Shown here piece after piece: positions 7,468 to 18,389 of a stretch of DNA of 64,000 bases; the stretch's first letter is position 1, and each line of letters starts with the position of its first letter. Position numbers and translations under genes: made by a program. Origin of the DNA: [Eubacterium] yurii subsp. margaretiae ATCC 43715 (GTDB lineage: Bacteria; Bacillota; Clostridia; Peptostreptococcales; Filifactoraceae); NCBI GenBank assembly GCA_000146855.1, contig GL405246.1:1600808-1664807 (forward strand). The letters are read 5' to 3'. The notes below the pieces were generated by a model. It saw only the letters and a program-made list of their open reading frames with translations. It was not told the origin of the DNA and did no database searches.

Positions 7468-10400
7468 TTACTTTACTTCCACATATTTCCCCAAACTTAG
7501 AAAGTATATATAACTTTGACTTACCTTCTTGCCAAATGCCTTTTGTATGGCATCCTTGTACAAGTCAAGCTGACTTTTATAGTACGACGCCCTGTTTGTC
7601 ATCTCATATTGTGGAATATGATCTGTCTTGTAATCCACAAGCACTATATGATTTTCTTCTTCAAAAAACAAGTCCACTGTACCGCTTAAGACGCTGCCCC
7701 CATAATTCATTACAAAAGACTCTTCCTTGTAGATTTTTTGAGCATTTCTTATCCTCTGGCCAAATTCACTTTGTAAGAAATCATATATCCTGCTTAGATT
7801 TATCACTTCAGATTCTTCATTTGTGATAAATTCGTTGTCTATCATATAGATAAGTTGATTTTTCAAATCTTCTAAAGTATATGACTTTTCAAAATCAATA
7901 TGTTGCAAAAACATATGGTTTAATGTTCCTATTTTTTCAGGAGAGAAATAGCTTTTGTCAATATACTCGCTGTAAGTCAGCAGTTTTTCAATCCTATACT
8001 TATTTTTTTCCTTTGACAGTGAAGTTACGTTAATTTTGATTTCTTTTTCAACATCATCCTTGTATTTATATTCAAAAAGATACTTTTCATCCAAGGTATT
8101 CTTCTCTTCTTCGCTCAAAGTAATATTATTCAGCATTTCGTAAAATTTTAATTTTACATCTTCTTTTTCCAATATATTATCAGTCAAACTGTCAATATTC
8201 ACAAAGTTGACAGAAGAAATCCTGTTTTCCTCGCTATCTTCCACATTTTTTTCAAAAAATTCCATGTCATTTCTAAAAGCATATAAAATCAAATCCTGAT
8301 AGTTGTCTATGGAATTCAGATTTTTCGGAAAAAGTCCTGTACCCATATATGAACGAGTTTTTTGAAGATTGCTGTTTACATGACCGTTTAATATAAGTTT
8401 TTTCTTCGCCCTCGTCAAGGCTACATATAATATACGTATTTCTTCAGACAGTATATTTTTTTTCAACTTTGCTATGATACATTTCTTTGACAAGGTCGGC
8501 AAATAGTAATTTTCATCGACATCCACATAGTCCACTCCTATTCCGAGATTAGAATCTATGATGACCTCACTTTTTGTATCCTGCATATTGAACTTTTTTT
8601 GGATATCATTGACTATCACAATAGGAAACTCCAGTCCCTTCGACTTGTGTATTGACATTATTCGTACTACATTTTGATTTTCTGACACCTTTTGTGGCTC
8701 TATCCTGTCAGATTTATTTTTGAGTATGGAATCAAGATATAGCAAAAAGTTAAACAGGCTCTTATTTTCGTTTTGCATAAATTCTGTAGCCTTTTCCCTT
8801 ACTATGCTCAGGTTTTGTAATCTCATATCACCTGATGTAAGAGAAGATACATAGTCCTTATATTTGCTGTCAATTAAAACAAAATCGACAAATTCATCCA
8901 ATCTCATATAGTTTTGAAGTTTGGCATAATCTTCAATTTTTTTTCTAAATTTTCTTATTTTTGCAGAGATTTCATCATCGTATTCTCTTTCGTAAGCAAA
9001 AAATACATTATAGAAAAATTTTTCATCCAAATTTGAAGATTTTATCTTCGTTATCTCTTCTATAGAAAATCCGCCAACTCCTGACATCAAAGTAGAAATC
9101 AAAGGCAAATCCTGCCTTATATTGTCTATTATCTTGAGCAAGTCTATGAATATCGACACTTCCAGTACATCAAATGATGAACTTTGATAATCTATAAAGA
9201 CCGGTATGTTATACTGCAAAAATGCCTTAGAATAAGCTGATGTGCCGTTGGCAAAAGAACGCTTAAGCACCACTATATCCTTGAAATTTATAGACTTATC
9301 GTCTTCCATCATCTTTACTATTTGCTTGGCAGTAAGAGTAGCCATTATATCGTCATCACTTAAGTTTGACAACATTTCTTCCAATTTTTCGTCATCCTCG
9401 TCATGAGACTTGTCAATAAAATTAAGCTCTATATTTTTTTCATCATATGGAGTTTCATCATTAGTTCTGAGCATTGCGTCTTCATCATAGTCCATATCGG
9501 ACGTGCTTTTCACCATTATATTTTCAAATATAAGATTGCAAAAATCCAGTATCTGTCTGCTACTCCTAAAATTAGATGAAAGATCTATTTTTGCATTATT
9601 TTCGGTATTTCCCTTGTAATCTTCGTACTTTTTGATGAAGATACTCGGATCTGCAAGTCTAAAGCCATATATCGACTGCTTGACATCTCCGACAAAAAAA
9701 AGATTATTCTCAGCTGCAATGCTTTCTATTATACTGTCATGCACTTCGTTGGAGTCCTGATACTCGTCGTAAAATATATAGCTGTATTTTTTTCTTACCT
9801 TTGTACGAATTTCCTCATTTTTCAGCAAATCTAAGGCAAAATGTTCCAAATCGTTGAAGTCAAACATGTTTTGCTCATATTTTTTTTGTCTGTAGACTTT
9901 TTCAAATTCCCCTACGAGATTGCATAATCCCCTCACTGCATTATATGACTTGTTCATATACTTGATATAGCTGTCTGATTTTACAGTGTATTTTTTCAAG
10001 TTTTTATCAATGATTTTTTTGATTATATTAGTTCGCACATCTTTTATAATATCTGTAACTTGGACATCATCAGTCTTTTTCTTCGCCTTAAGTCTTGAAA
10101 GTGAAAAAGTCTTTATTTCGTCAACAAAATCATCATATCCTTTATTGAGTGCTATATCCTTTAGATATCTCAATTTCTCTATGTCGTCAACGATATTTTC
10201 TTCGTAAGAAGTATCTATGCTCATCTTATAAATAGTCTCAGACTTTTCAATTAAATCGTCAAGAGTTGTCGCTATGTCTTCTCTTATCAAGGCAAAATAC
10301 TCACTGTCAGCTGAGATGATATTGTACTTTTCCACCTGCTCCTTTAGCCAGTCCATAGGCTCTTTCTTACTTTGGATAAAGTTGTAGATTTTATATATAA

Positions 10401-10917
10401 TATTTATCAGTTTACTGTCGTCATATCTGCTTGAATAAATATCTGTAAGGAGTAAAAAATCCTCATCCTGATTTTCGTACCTTTCTTCAAATATCTCACT
10501 AATGCTCTCTTGCTTTATCATGGCTACAGTCGCCGCATTAGCTATTACAAAATTAGGATCAATATCTGAAAAATTGAAATTTTCTCTGATTATATCAATG
10601 CAAAATGAGTGCATAGTGGAAATAGAAGCACCTGATATCATAGAAATCTGCTTTTTAATATGCTTATTATTCCTGTTTTCTTCCAGATATTCATACATCT
10701 TCTTTTGTATTCTGGCACTCATCTCATTGGCAGCAGCATTGGTAAATGTAAGCACCAACATTGAAGTGATGTCCACATCTTCCTTTGTTATAAGGTCTAT
10801 TATTCTTTGAGTTAGGACTGCCGTCTTACCTGAGCCTGCAGCTGCTGATACAAGTATATTTTTATTTCTTGTGTCTATTGCCTCTTGTTGCTTGGGTGTC
10901 CAATTCGTCTTATTCAT
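7468..10917 (-). CDS. addA: AddA helicase-nuclease subunit
   Basis: The 1149-residue large subunit of AddAB, which resects double-strand breaks for RecA-driven repair. The UvrD-type Walker A AAAGSGKT is at 25-32. YDEYQDSN marks motif II, VGDVKQSIYGFR and MSIHKSKGLEFP are further helicase motifs, and VALTRAKKKL is motif VI. The C-terminal RecB-type nuclease is shown by GTVDLFFEEE followed by VLVDYKTD. The start codon overlaps the addB stop by 8 nt, so the subunits are translationally coupled. All catalytic elements look intact. Confidence 0.95.
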   Translation of the reverse strand: MNKTNWTPKQQEAIDTRNKNILVSAAAGSGKTAVLTQRIIDLITKEDVDITSMLVLTFTNAAANEMSARIQKKMYEYLEENRNNKHIKKQISMISGASISTMHSFCIDIIRENFNFSDIDPNFVIANAATVAMIKQESISEIFEERYENQDEDFLLLTDIYSSRYDDSKLINIIYKIYNFIQSKKEPMDWLKEQVEKYNIISADSEYFALIREDIATTLDDLIEKSETIYKMSIDTSYEENIVDDIEKLRYLKDIALNKGYDDFVDEIKTFSLSRLKAKKKTDDVQVTDIIKDVRTNIIKKIIDKNLKKYTVKSDSYIKYMNKSYNAVRGLCNLVGEFEKVYRQKKYEQNMFDFNDLEHFALDLLKNEEIRTKVRKKYSYIFYDEYQDSNEVHDSIIESIAAENNLFFVGDVKQSIYGFRLADPSIFIKKYEDYKGNTENNAKIDLSSNFRSSRQILDFCNLIFENIMVKSTSDMDYDEDAMLRTNDETPYDEKNIELNFIDKSHDEDDEKLEEMLSNLSDDDIMATLTAKQIVKMMEDDKSINFKDIVVLKRSFANGTSAYSKAFLQYNIPVFIDYQSSSFDVLEVSIFIDLLKIIDNIRQDLPLISTLMSGVGGFSIEEITKIKSSNLDEKFFYNVFFAYEREYDDEISAKIRKFRKKIEDYAKLQNYMRLDEFVDFVLIDSKYKDYVSSLTSGDMRLQNLSIVREKATEFMQNENKSLFNFLLYLDSILKNKSDRIEPQKVSENQNVVRIMSIHKSKGLEFPIVIVNDIQKKFNMQDTKSEVIIDSNLGIGVDYVDVDENYYLPTLSKKCIIAKLKKNILSEEIRILYVALTRAKKKLILNGHVNSNLQKTRSYMGTGLFPKNLNSIDNYQDLILYAFRNDMEFFEKNVEDSEENRISSVNFVNIDSLTDNILEKEDVKLKFYEMLNNITLSEEEKNTLDEKYLFEYKYKDDVEKEIKINVTSLSKEKNKYRIEKLLTYSEYIDKSYFSPEKIGTLNHMFLQHIDFEKSYTLEDLKNQLIYMIDNEFITNEESEVINLSRIYDFLQSEFGQRIRNAQKIYKEESFVMNYGGSVLSGTVDLFFEEENHIVLVDYKTDHIPQYEMTNRASYYKSQLDLYKDAIQKAFGKKVSQSYIYFLSLGKYVEVK

Positions 10918-13900
10918 TTGTCACCTCTTCTTCTATTCTTGAGAAAAACTCAGACTTCTTGTCTCTGCTCTTAAACTTCACCTGTTTTTTGTAATCATAG
11001 CCCTTAATGCTTTCGTCAAACTTACAGATATTTTTGTAATCACAGTAAGTACAAGCATTGTCAGTTGGTCGTGGAATTATATTTCCGCTTAGTATCTCGC
11101 CTTGATTTTCCTTGATTATATCCAGCACTTTTTTCAGCAGTTTTTTCATCTGCTCATCGCTTACTACATTTCCTGACAGCTTTTGACCGTCAAATTTGAC
11201 ATCTGTATATTTCGACTTGCCTTCGATATCATTTTCAAACGCCTTTAAAAGATTTATGTCATCAGTTAAAAGCCCCCTCATCTTCATAGTTTGCTCTATT
11301 TTTTCCTCTAAGTTGGACATGTCTTCATCTTCAATTAAGACATTTTTGTCAATCATTGGAAAATAGAGTACAGCATAAGGCAAGTTGGAGTCTTTATTTT
11401 TTATAGTCAGCACATAAAGATAAAACAACATCTGTATATTAATTCCGTTGTATATATCTTCAAAATTTATGTCTTTTTCAGATGATTTGTAGTCTATTAC
11501 TTGAATGTATTCTTTATCACCTATTTTTAAGGCGTCTATTCTATCCACCTTACCCTCATATATCACATCTCCTGCCTTCATACTGATAGATTTTTCAGTA
11601 GCTACAGTAGCAAATGAATTATAAGTCTTTTGTTTTATTATAAGGCTTGTGGCTTTTTTTGATATTTTCTTCAGCTTTTTTATTATGCTATACTGTCTTT
11701 TGGAATCTTCCACTATCAGCCTTGTATCTTCCTGCATTATATTTTGAGCATAAATTTTTTCTACGAAGTCATCCACCTTTTCTTTCGTGTCTAAGGAAAG
11801 TATCAGGTCATTTTGCAAAATCTCCTTTGAGAATTCTTCCATGTACTTGTGCATTACTATTCCGCTTTTTAAATTGTCTATGCTTTGAGAAACTCTCCTC
11901 TGAGGACTTATACCGTATTGCATATAGTAGGAAAAAGGACATTGGACGTATTTTTCTATCTTTGATATTGAAGATTTTATAGGTTTTTTGTAAATTACAT
12001 CCACATATTCCTCAGGCAGTTTGTCTATTGTATTTTCCGCAAATACTGCTCTTTGCATTATTTTCATATCATCTTCATATCTTTCAATATTGGAAAAATA
12101 CTTGAATTTTTTGATTTTTTCTTCGTCGAAAATGTCATTTTCAACCATCTGTCTAAGTTCATCTCTCATATTGTCAAAGGCTATGGCAAGAGTAGGACTG
12201 CTCAGATTTTTCAAATCGTTTGATGATAGGTATTTTTTTTCAATCTTTGGAAATATATATCCTATATCCGTAAGATACATGGACTTATTGCTACCAAGCC
12301 CATTTACATCCGTCATTGGAAAGGAGAAAAATATCTTATCTCTAATCTTTGACAACATCATGTAAATGGAGATTCTCTCCTGATTGATATTGTCAATCAT
12401 GGTAGTATTTATATTGAGCCCTACTGATTTTAGAGCAATTTTTTCGTTATCGCTAAGCAATATATCATTGCTCTTAACCGAAGGCAAGAGTGTGTCATTC
12501 ATTCCAAGCATGAACAAAACCTTACTTCCAAGCGACTTACTTCTCTTTACATCCATTACTATGACGCTGTCCACTGTCGGCGGAATCATTGCTATTTTTT
12601 GAGAGTTCAAGCCCTGATAGAGCATTTTTTTATACATGGCGATGTCTATGAGATAGTCGTCCACTACAAAGTTGACCTTGTCAAGCGTATCTATCAGTAT
12701 ATTGTACACCTGAGTAATCTCGGAAGCTGTTTCATATCTGCCGACCTTTTTGAACTCTTCCACCTCTGTCTCAAGCTTTGCCTTTATATTAAGTTCCTGT
12801 AAAAATCTATTTACTTGATTTGAAAATTCCTGAGGTCTATTCTTAGTATTAAATACCGGCTTATACTTTGTGTATAAATTTTTAACATACTCGTAAGCAG
12901 CAACTATCTCATCTCTATTTTCCAAAAATTCATCTGCAAAATATCGCTGATCTTCAAATATCTTTTCACTGACGTATTTTTTTTCAGCCATATTCCACTT
13001 TATCATAAAATTTTCCAAAAGTTCATAGATTTTTTTATCAATGTCGCTAAGATTTGACTTAAAAAAATTTATGATATTTGCATAATTAGGCACTTTTACA
13101 AACATATCCAAAAAAGAAAACACCATGCTTATTATGTTTTCACCGCTTACGTCCTTTTTACTGTCTATAAAAAAAGGTATTTCATACTTTGTAAACACTT
13201 CCTCTATAAGTCTTGAATATTTTACATCTTCAGTTATTGCTACCGATATGTCAAGATATCTGTAGTTATGATTTCTCACAAGATTGTTTATCTCATCAGC
13301 TACAAAGTACACCTCTGTTACAGCATTGTCAAAAGTTGTTAGAGCTATATCTTTTGTAGGTTTGTCATAGACTTTTATACTAAGCTTTCCAAAATTTTCT
13401 TCCAAAAATCTAAGTTCTTCATTTTCATTATAGCTTTTATCAAGATGAATAATTTCATATTTTTGACCATATGACATTGCTGTCTTAATAAGTTCTTCAA
13501 GACTGTCTTTTGTAACTTCGAAACAACTGTCTCCACTATTATCATAAGGCAGTGTTATCGTGATGTCTATATTATTTTTCAAGAGCTGAGCTATTACATT
13601 CATCTCAAGAGCTGTAAAGCTGACAAAGTTGTCAAAAAACATCTCAAAATCTCTAAGCTTTACATAGTCATCTATCTTTTCGCTCAGCAATGCCAATCTA
13701 TACTCATTGTCTATGAACTTTTCAGCCGTTTTTTCTTCAAGCAGTGTATACATCTTTGACATCTCGAGCAATTTTGCCTGTAATAGTGCATCATCACAAT
13801 TATTGGCAAAGTCTTGCAAGGAATTTGGAGATATCTCGTATTTTTTAAATTGAGTGAGCAAATCTACTATATTTTCCAAAAATCCCGTTTTATTTATGGC

Positions 13901-14221
13901 ATTTTTGTACAATACGAAATCTTCCTTATGCTCCATAAGTATATTTTCTATGAGCATCAGCTTGCAAATGTCATCTATGTATTGCTTTTTGTTACCGCCT
14001 ACCTTTGACAACACCTCCTGAGACAACCTGTCAAAACTCATAATCTTACATAGAAAAAGGGGCATGTCCATCTTTGATGTAAAAAGCCTTTCTCCTTCAA
14101 GTGTAAGTTGTTCAGGAAACATAACAAAGCTAAGTTTTCCATTTTCGATATTTTCTTTTATCTTTTGGATTATCTGCGTCGTTTTACCGCCACATGCGCG
14201 TGAAGTCAGAATCGTCAACAT
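10910..14221 (-). CDS. addB: AddB helicase-nuclease subunit
   Basis: The 1103-residue partner of AddA. A degenerate N-terminal P-loop (SRACGGKTT, about 7-15) is typical of AddB, whose helicase domain is thought to act in Chi recognition. The C-terminal nuclease carries VIDYKSSEKD. It also has the four-cysteine iron-sulfur set: one cysteine in KYVQCPFSYYMQYG, and CTYCDYKNIC near residue 1050. It is the first gene of an addB-addA pair and probably also drives lgt and the genes behind it. Length and motif order are those of Firmicute AddB. Confidence 0.95.
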   Translation of the reverse strand: MLTILTSRACGGKTTQIIQKIKENIENGKLSFVMFPEQLTLEGERLFTSKMDMPLFLCKIMSFDRLSQEVLSKVGGNKKQYIDDICKLMLIENILMEHKEDFVLYKNAINKTGFLENIVDLLTQFKKYEISPNSLQDFANNCDDALLQAKLLEMSKMYTLLEEKTAEKFIDNEYRLALLSEKIDDYVKLRDFEMFFDNFVSFTALEMNVIAQLLKNNIDITITLPYDNSGDSCFEVTKDSLEELIKTAMSYGQKYEIIHLDKSYNENEELRFLEENFGKLSIKVYDKPTKDIALTTFDNAVTEVYFVADEINNLVRNHNYRYLDISVAITEDVKYSRLIEEVFTKYEIPFFIDSKKDVSGENIISMVFSFLDMFVKVPNYANIINFFKSNLSDIDKKIYELLENFMIKWNMAEKKYVSEKIFEDQRYFADEFLENRDEIVAAYEYVKNLYTKYKPVFNTKNRPQEFSNQVNRFLQELNIKAKLETEVEEFKKVGRYETASEITQVYNILIDTLDKVNFVVDDYLIDIAMYKKMLYQGLNSQKIAMIPPTVDSVIVMDVKRSKSLGSKVLFMLGMNDTLLPSVKSNDILLSDNEKIALKSVGLNINTTMIDNINQERISIYMMLSKIRDKIFFSFPMTDVNGLGSNKSMYLTDIGYIFPKIEKKYLSSNDLKNLSSPTLAIAFDNMRDELRQMVENDIFDEEKIKKFKYFSNIERYEDDMKIMQRAVFAENTIDKLPEEYVDVIYKKPIKSSISKIEKYVQCPFSYYMQYGISPQRRVSQSIDNLKSGIVMHKYMEEFSKEILQNDLILSLDTKEKVDDFVEKIYAQNIMQEDTRLIVEDSKRQYSIIKKLKKISKKATSLIIKQKTYNSFATVATEKSISMKAGDVIYEGKVDRIDALKIGDKEYIQVIDYKSSEKDINFEDIYNGINIQMLFYLYVLTIKNKDSNLPYAVLYFPMIDKNVLIEDEDMSNLEEKIEQTMKMRGLLTDDINLLKAFENDIEGKSKYTDVKFDGQKLSGNVVSDEQMKKLLKKVLDIIKENQGEILSGNIIPRPTDNACTYCDYKNICKFDESIKGYDYKKQVKFKSRDKKSEFFSRIEEEVTNE

Positions 14222-14390
14222 AATATATTACACTTTCTCTTTAATAAGCTATATTTTGTAATTTATTCTATTATCTATATTAATTTGCGGAAAATATTCA
14301 TCAAATATTTATCTCAAATAACATAACTTTTCCAAACAAGTTATAATTTTTTAAATTATATTATCCATAATTTTATTGAACTTTGGTTTA

Positions 14391-14506
14391 ATACTAATCA
14401 GCATTTATAATGTCATATATTCAAACTTATTGAAATATTATTTTTTTACTTTTCAACAACGCATCCTTAATATATTTTTTATGGATATTTAATTGGTCTT
14501 TAGTAT
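14391..14506 (-). repeat. MITE-like repeat, family 1, copy 2
   Basis: 116 bp opening ATACTAATCAGCATTTATAA and closing GGTCTTTAGTAT. Its start matches the reverse complement of the end of the copy at 51195-51310 (ATACTAATCACCATTTATA), and both ends form the inverted ATACTAA/TTAGTAT pair. It lies in the obgE-addB gap of 513 bp, which holds no gene. Confidence 0.55.
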
Positions 14507-14552
14507 TAGTTTTAATCTTATAGTAAATTATAGAAATATCTATCCAAACAAT

Positions 14553-14603
14553 CAGACACTTGGTAAAATCAGCTATAAATCAAAACGAAAATCACCAAGT
14601 GCC
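14553..14603. other. long-loop inverted repeat after obgE
   Basis: GACACTTGGT and ACCAAGTGCC pair over ten bases with one mismatch across a roughly 30-nt loop. It lies 130 bp beyond the obgE stop. No strong T run follows on either strand, so it is a doubtful terminator. Confidence 0.35.
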
Positions 14604-14734
14604 TAATATCAAAAACTTTTTATATCAATATTTTTGCCTTTTCAAAAAGCAAAGTTATACGTCAAAATACTTTTTCTACAGTTTTCATCGTAATTTTATA
14701 GGAAATACAAACATTCATCCGATAAAAAGCTATA

Positions 14735-16015
14735 TTAATTGTAAAATTCAAATTCAAATCCGTAAATCGATACGGTGTCTCCGTCTTGTATGCCCTTTTC
14801 TCTAAGCATATTAAATATGCCTATATTGTCAAGCACACTTTGGAAATGTCTCATAGACTCCAAGTCTTGGAAATTTACAGAGTAGAGCAATCTTTCGAGC
14901 TTGTCTCCCTCTATGACATAGACATTTTTTTCCTTTCTTATGACTATGTCATCTTTAGCATTTTTCACAGCTTTTTCATCATCGTAATATTCTTCTTCCT
15001 CGAAAATCTCCTCGTCTTCTATCTGAGAAAGCAAGTAACTACATTCATTTAATATATCCTCTATACCTCTTGTTGTGGCATTTGACATGGCAAATACCTT
15101 ATATCCTCTTTCTTCTATCTCTTTTTTGAAATCTTCAAATACTTTTTCATCTTGAAGCAAATCCATCTTATTGGCAACAACAATTTGCTTTTTGGAAATC
15201 AACTTTTCACTATATCTGCCAAGCTCCTCATTTATAGCTTCAAAGTCTTCGATAGGATCTCTACCCTCGCAACCGCTTATATCCACTATATGGATGAGCA
15301 CCTTGGTTCTTTGTATATGCCTCAAAAAGTCAAAGCCAAGTCCCACACCTTCCGACGCACCTTCTATCAGTCCGGGTATATCTGCAATTACAAAAGATGT
15401 TCCGTTTTTAAGACTCGCCACTCCAAGATTAGGCGTAAGAGTTGTAAAGTGGTAGTTGGCAATCTTAGGTGAAGCCTTGGTTACAATTGACAGGAATGTA
15501 GATTTACCTACATTTGGAAATCCTATAAGTCCCACATCTGCAAGCAATTTCAACTCCAAGACTATGTCAAGCTCCTGTCCTTTAGTTCCTGATTTTGCAA
15601 ATGAAGGTGCCTGTCTTACTGAAGATTTGAAATTAGTATTTCCCTTTCCTCCACGTCCGCCTCTTGCTACTATTACCTCTTGCTCGTTGGTAGATAAATC
15701 AGCTATTACCAAGTTGCTGTCCGCATCCCTTATTATCGTACCGACAGGTACCTTTATTACCAAGTCTTCGCCGTTTTTACCGAACATATTGGAGCCTTTT
15801 CCATCTTCTCCGCTTTGTGCATTGTATTTTTTCTTATACTTAAAATCAAGCAAAGTTCTGAGGTTATAGTCAGCCTTGAAGACAACATTGCCCCCATGAC
15901 CTCCGTCACCGCCCGCAGGTCCTCCGGCAGGTACGTATATCTCTCTTCTAAAAGCTACACAGCCGTTGCCTCCGTCTCCACCTTTTACACTTATCTTGGC
16001 TATATCTACAAACAT
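14735..16015 (-). CDS. obgE: Obg family GTPase (ObgE/CgtA)
   Basis: An essential GTPase that binds the 50S subunit and links ribosome assembly with stress and replication. The glycine-rich Obg fold fills residues 1-158. G1 GFPNVGKST is at 165-173, switch I has HFTTLTPNLG, G3 is DIPGLIEGASEG, and G4 is NKMD. A C-terminal OCT domain (about 350-426) follows an acidic linker. Length of 426 is typical of Firmicutes. rplU and rpmA, frequent neighbours, are not in the 249-bp gap upstream. Confidence 0.95.
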   Translation of the reverse strand: MFVDIAKISVKGGDGGNGCVAFRREIYVPAGGPAGGDGGHGGNVVFKADYNLRTLLDFKYKKKYNAQSGEDGKGSNMFGKNGEDLVIKVPVGTIIRDADSNLVIADLSTNEQEVIVARGGRGGKGNTNFKSSVRQAPSFAKSGTKGQELDIVLELKLLADVGLIGFPNVGKSTFLSIVTKASPKIANYHFTTLTPNLGVASLKNGTSFVIADIPGLIEGASEGVGLGFDFLRHIQRTKVLIHIVDISGCEGRDPIEDFEAINEELGRYSEKLISKKQIVVANKMDLLQDEKVFEDFKKEIEERGYKVFAMSNATTRGIEDILNECSYLLSQIEDEEIFEEEEYYDDEKAVKNAKDDIVIRKEKNVYVIEGDKLERLLYSVNFQDLESMRHFQSVLDNIGIFNMLREKGIQDGDTVSIYGFEFEFYN

Positions 16016-16264
16016 AAATTCTCCTTTATATTGATATTTGCATAATTTGGGGATAAATTCATATAATACTTAAATTTAATAAAATAAACAACATTTTCTT
16101 AAACATTTATCAATGAAGTCGTAAATCCCATATTATTTCAATCAAATAGCAAATGAATTCTATACAAGAATCAAAAAGATAATAGTATAAGAATTTTTTT
16201 TGATTATCATAAGTTTTGATTTTACAATGAAAAATCAAAGATAAAGCTATAAGTAATTATTAAA

Positions 16265-16795
16265 TTATAAGTCATTTTTTCTTAAATCATCCAATATTTT
16301 TGCAATATCGTCACTGATAAAATCTTCCAAGGTATTCTTCTTACTTAACTTGGTCTGTTTTACCTTATTGTCAATTTTTACCTTTGCATTTATTACATCT
16401 ATATATAGTTGTCTTGTAGATATTCTGTTTCCGCCTTTTCCTGCGACTATATGTTGCTCGGAGATATCGTCGGTTGCTACAGTAATATCCAAAAACTTCT
16501 TCGGTCCCAAATCGGTTATAAATCTCTCTATATATGTGTCTGCAGTCTCATTTTCCTTGGTATATATTATCTCCAAATTTTTTATCTTTTCCTGTCTTGA
16601 CTCGGAATTTCTCACTCTGTAGGCATCATATACAATTATCGTACTGAATCCACTGTACTGAGTATATTCGCTTATCATTGCATTAAGACTTTCCCTTGCC
16701 AGTTCCAATTTTTCCTCTGCAAGTTTTTTCAAGTCTTCCCACGCATTGATAACATTGTATCCGTCGATTATCAGTATCTTTCTTATTCTCTTCAT
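16265..16795 (-). CDS. NYN-domain ribonuclease, YacP/Rae1 family
   Basis: A 176-residue protein with a PIN-like NYN fold: IIDGYNVINAW near the N terminus, acidic residues in IIVYDAYR, and a later TVATDD motif supply the expected metal-binding acidic cluster. In Bacillus subtilis the YacP homologue Rae1 is a ribosome-associated endoribonuclease that cuts mRNA in the A site, and it also follows rlmB. The start overlaps rlmB by 4 nt. Fold and neighbourhood are clear; a Rae1-like activity is inferred. Confidence 0.85.
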   Translation of the reverse strand: MKRIRKILIIDGYNVINAWEDLKKLAEEKLELARESLNAMISEYTQYSGFSTIIVYDAYRVRNSESRQEKIKNLEIIYTKENETADTYIERFITDLGPKKFLDITVATDDISEQHIVAGKGGNRISTRQLYIDVINAKVKIDNKVKQTKLSKKNTLEDFISDDIAKILDDLRKNDL

Positions 16796-17532
16796 TTTAT
16801 CATCATTCTTTGCCTTAGTACTTCAAACATCACTATAGATGAAGCGACACTTGCATTGAGTGAATCAATCTTACCAAGCATAGGAATGGAGATGACAAAG
16901 TCACTGTTTTTTCTGATAAGCTCACTGACTCCCTTGCCCTCGTTCCCTACGATAACTGCAATATCTCCTGTCAAGTCGGTATTAAAATAATAGTCATTCC
17001 CCATATCAAGACAATAAATCCAAAGACCTGCTTTTTTCAGCTTTTCTATTGCATCATTAAGATTTGTCACCCTTATAATTTTCATATAGGAAGTGGCTCC
17101 CACAGATACCTTTTCAACAGTAGAGTCCACATTTGCCGAGCGTCTGTTTGGTATTATTACGGCATCTACGCCTGATAGATGAGCAGATCTTATTATAGCA
17201 CCTAAATTGTGCGGATCTTCTATCTTATCCAGTATCATGACAAAGTTCTTTTTGGACTGCTCTTTATTGACTTTGATGTCATCAAGTAATTTTTCAAAGT
17301 CGTAATATTCATACTCTGATGCTGACGCTGCAACGCCTTGGTGATTTTCACCCTGAGCAAGAGCGTCAAGCTTTTTCCTGTCAACTTCTTTTATCAATAT
17401 CTTCTTATTTTTGGCAATGGAGATGATATATTTTAACCTTTCATCTTTATCACCTGATTTTATATAGATTGTATCCAAATTCCTGTCTTTTTTTATTGCT
17501 TCAATGACGGAATTTCGCCCTATAATTATCAT
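16792..17532 (-). CDS. rlmB: 23S rRNA 2'-O-methyltransferase, RlmB/TrmH family
   Basis: A SpoU-class SAM enzyme predicted to methylate G2251 of 23S rRNA. It has an N-terminal substrate-binding domain (1-75) and the knotted SPOUT domain with [27 protein letters not shown] and [10 protein letters not shown], the three SpoU motifs. Length of 246 is standard. It overlaps thyX and the NYN protein by 4 nt on each side, so the three genes form one tight operon. TrmH-family members can differ in target, so position 2251 is the likely rather than the certain site. Confidence 0.9.
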   Translation of the reverse strand: MIIIGRNSVIEAIKKDRNLDTIYIKSGDKDERLKYIISIAKNKKILIKEVDRKKLDALAQGENHQGVAASASEYEYYDFEKLLDDIKVNKEQSKKNFVMILDKIEDPHNLGAIIRSAHLSGVDAVIIPNRRSANVDSTVEKVSVGATSYMKIIRVTNLNDAIEKLKKAGLWIYCLDMGNDYYFNTDLTGDIAVIVGNEGKGVSELIRKNSDFVISIPMLGKIDSLNASVASSIVMFEVLRQRMMIK

Positions 17533-18314
17533 AATTCACCCTTAATTTTCTCGTTTATATCAGCTATTCTGCCTTTAGGTATCTCAGGATGTCTGCAAGA
17601 CATTGCCCCTTCTTTACACTTGTTTTTAGATACACAAGAAGGTCCGCTGTTTTTGAATATATGCGGAGATACTTTCTTGACTTCTTCAAGCATTAGATAA
17701 GCCATCTCCTTAATCTCCCACTGAGCCCTCTCACATAGTCTATGCTCAAAAAAATTGAGCAAAGTCCTTGCATTCATAGTCACTACTATCTTTGTCTCAC
17801 AGGCATTTGGGAATACATATCTCGCATCTTCTATGGATTTTTTCTCTGCCATGGACTTGGATTTCTTTTCATCATAGCCTTGACCTAAATAAAATCTTAT
17901 ATTATCTTCCATCAATGCGTCAACTATCTCATCATAAGCTCTTTGAGACCCTATCATTGACTTGATAAATATATCCTTTGCCTTCTCATTTTTTTCAATC
18001 TGAGGGGGAATGATATATTCAAACTGATTGAGCTTTACATATCTTTGAGACTGCTGAGAATAGCTTGCAATTCTATGTCTTACCAGCTGATGAGTACAGG
18101 TACGACTGATACCCTCTATAGCAAAAGTAAAGCTAATATGCTCAACAGGGCTCTCATGACCGATGGAAGTCAGATGAGAAATGAATTTTTCCACCTTTTC
18201 ATCATCAAGTCCATCTTTTATATCTGATACACCAACCTTTGAATAACATAGTTTTGCCGACATTGCGACTACATAATCTGGATTTGGTGTATGTGCTATT
18301 AATTCAACCTTCAT
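17529..18314 (-). CDS. thyX: flavin-dependent thymidylate synthase
   Basis: It makes dTMP from dUMP using methylene-tetrahydrofolate, FAD and NADPH, replacing ThyA. The ThyX signature RHR...S is present at 79-89 ([11 protein letters not shown]) and the substrate-binding R-rich helix follows. The 261-residue protein carries a C-terminal segment with four cysteines ([11 protein letters not shown]) that is seen in some clostridial ThyX proteins. It is first in the overlapping thyX-rlmB-yacP operon. No thyA is seen in the window. Confidence 0.95.
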   Translation of the reverse strand: MKVELIAHTPNPDYVVAMSAKLCYSKVGVSDIKDGLDDEKVEKFISHLTSIGHESPVEHISFTFAIEGISRTCTHQLVRHRIASYSQQSQRYVKLNQFEYIIPPQIEKNEKAKDIFIKSMIGSQRAYDEIVDALMEDNIRFYLGQGYDEKKSKSMAEKKSIEDARYVFPNACETKIVVTMNARTLLNFFEHRLCERAQWEIKEMAYLMLEEVKKVSPHIFKNSGPSCVSKNKCKEGAMSCRHPEIPKGRIADINEKIKGEL

Positions 18315-18389
18315 AAAAACCCCTTGTCTATATTGTTATACTAATTTATATTTTAATCATATATTTAGTACAATTTTTCTAAGTTCACA

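Noticed and set aside
14553..14603. Intrinsic terminator of obgE
   Set aside because: The arms pair but the loop is about 30 nt and no T run follows on the obgE strand, so it is listed only as an inverted repeat.
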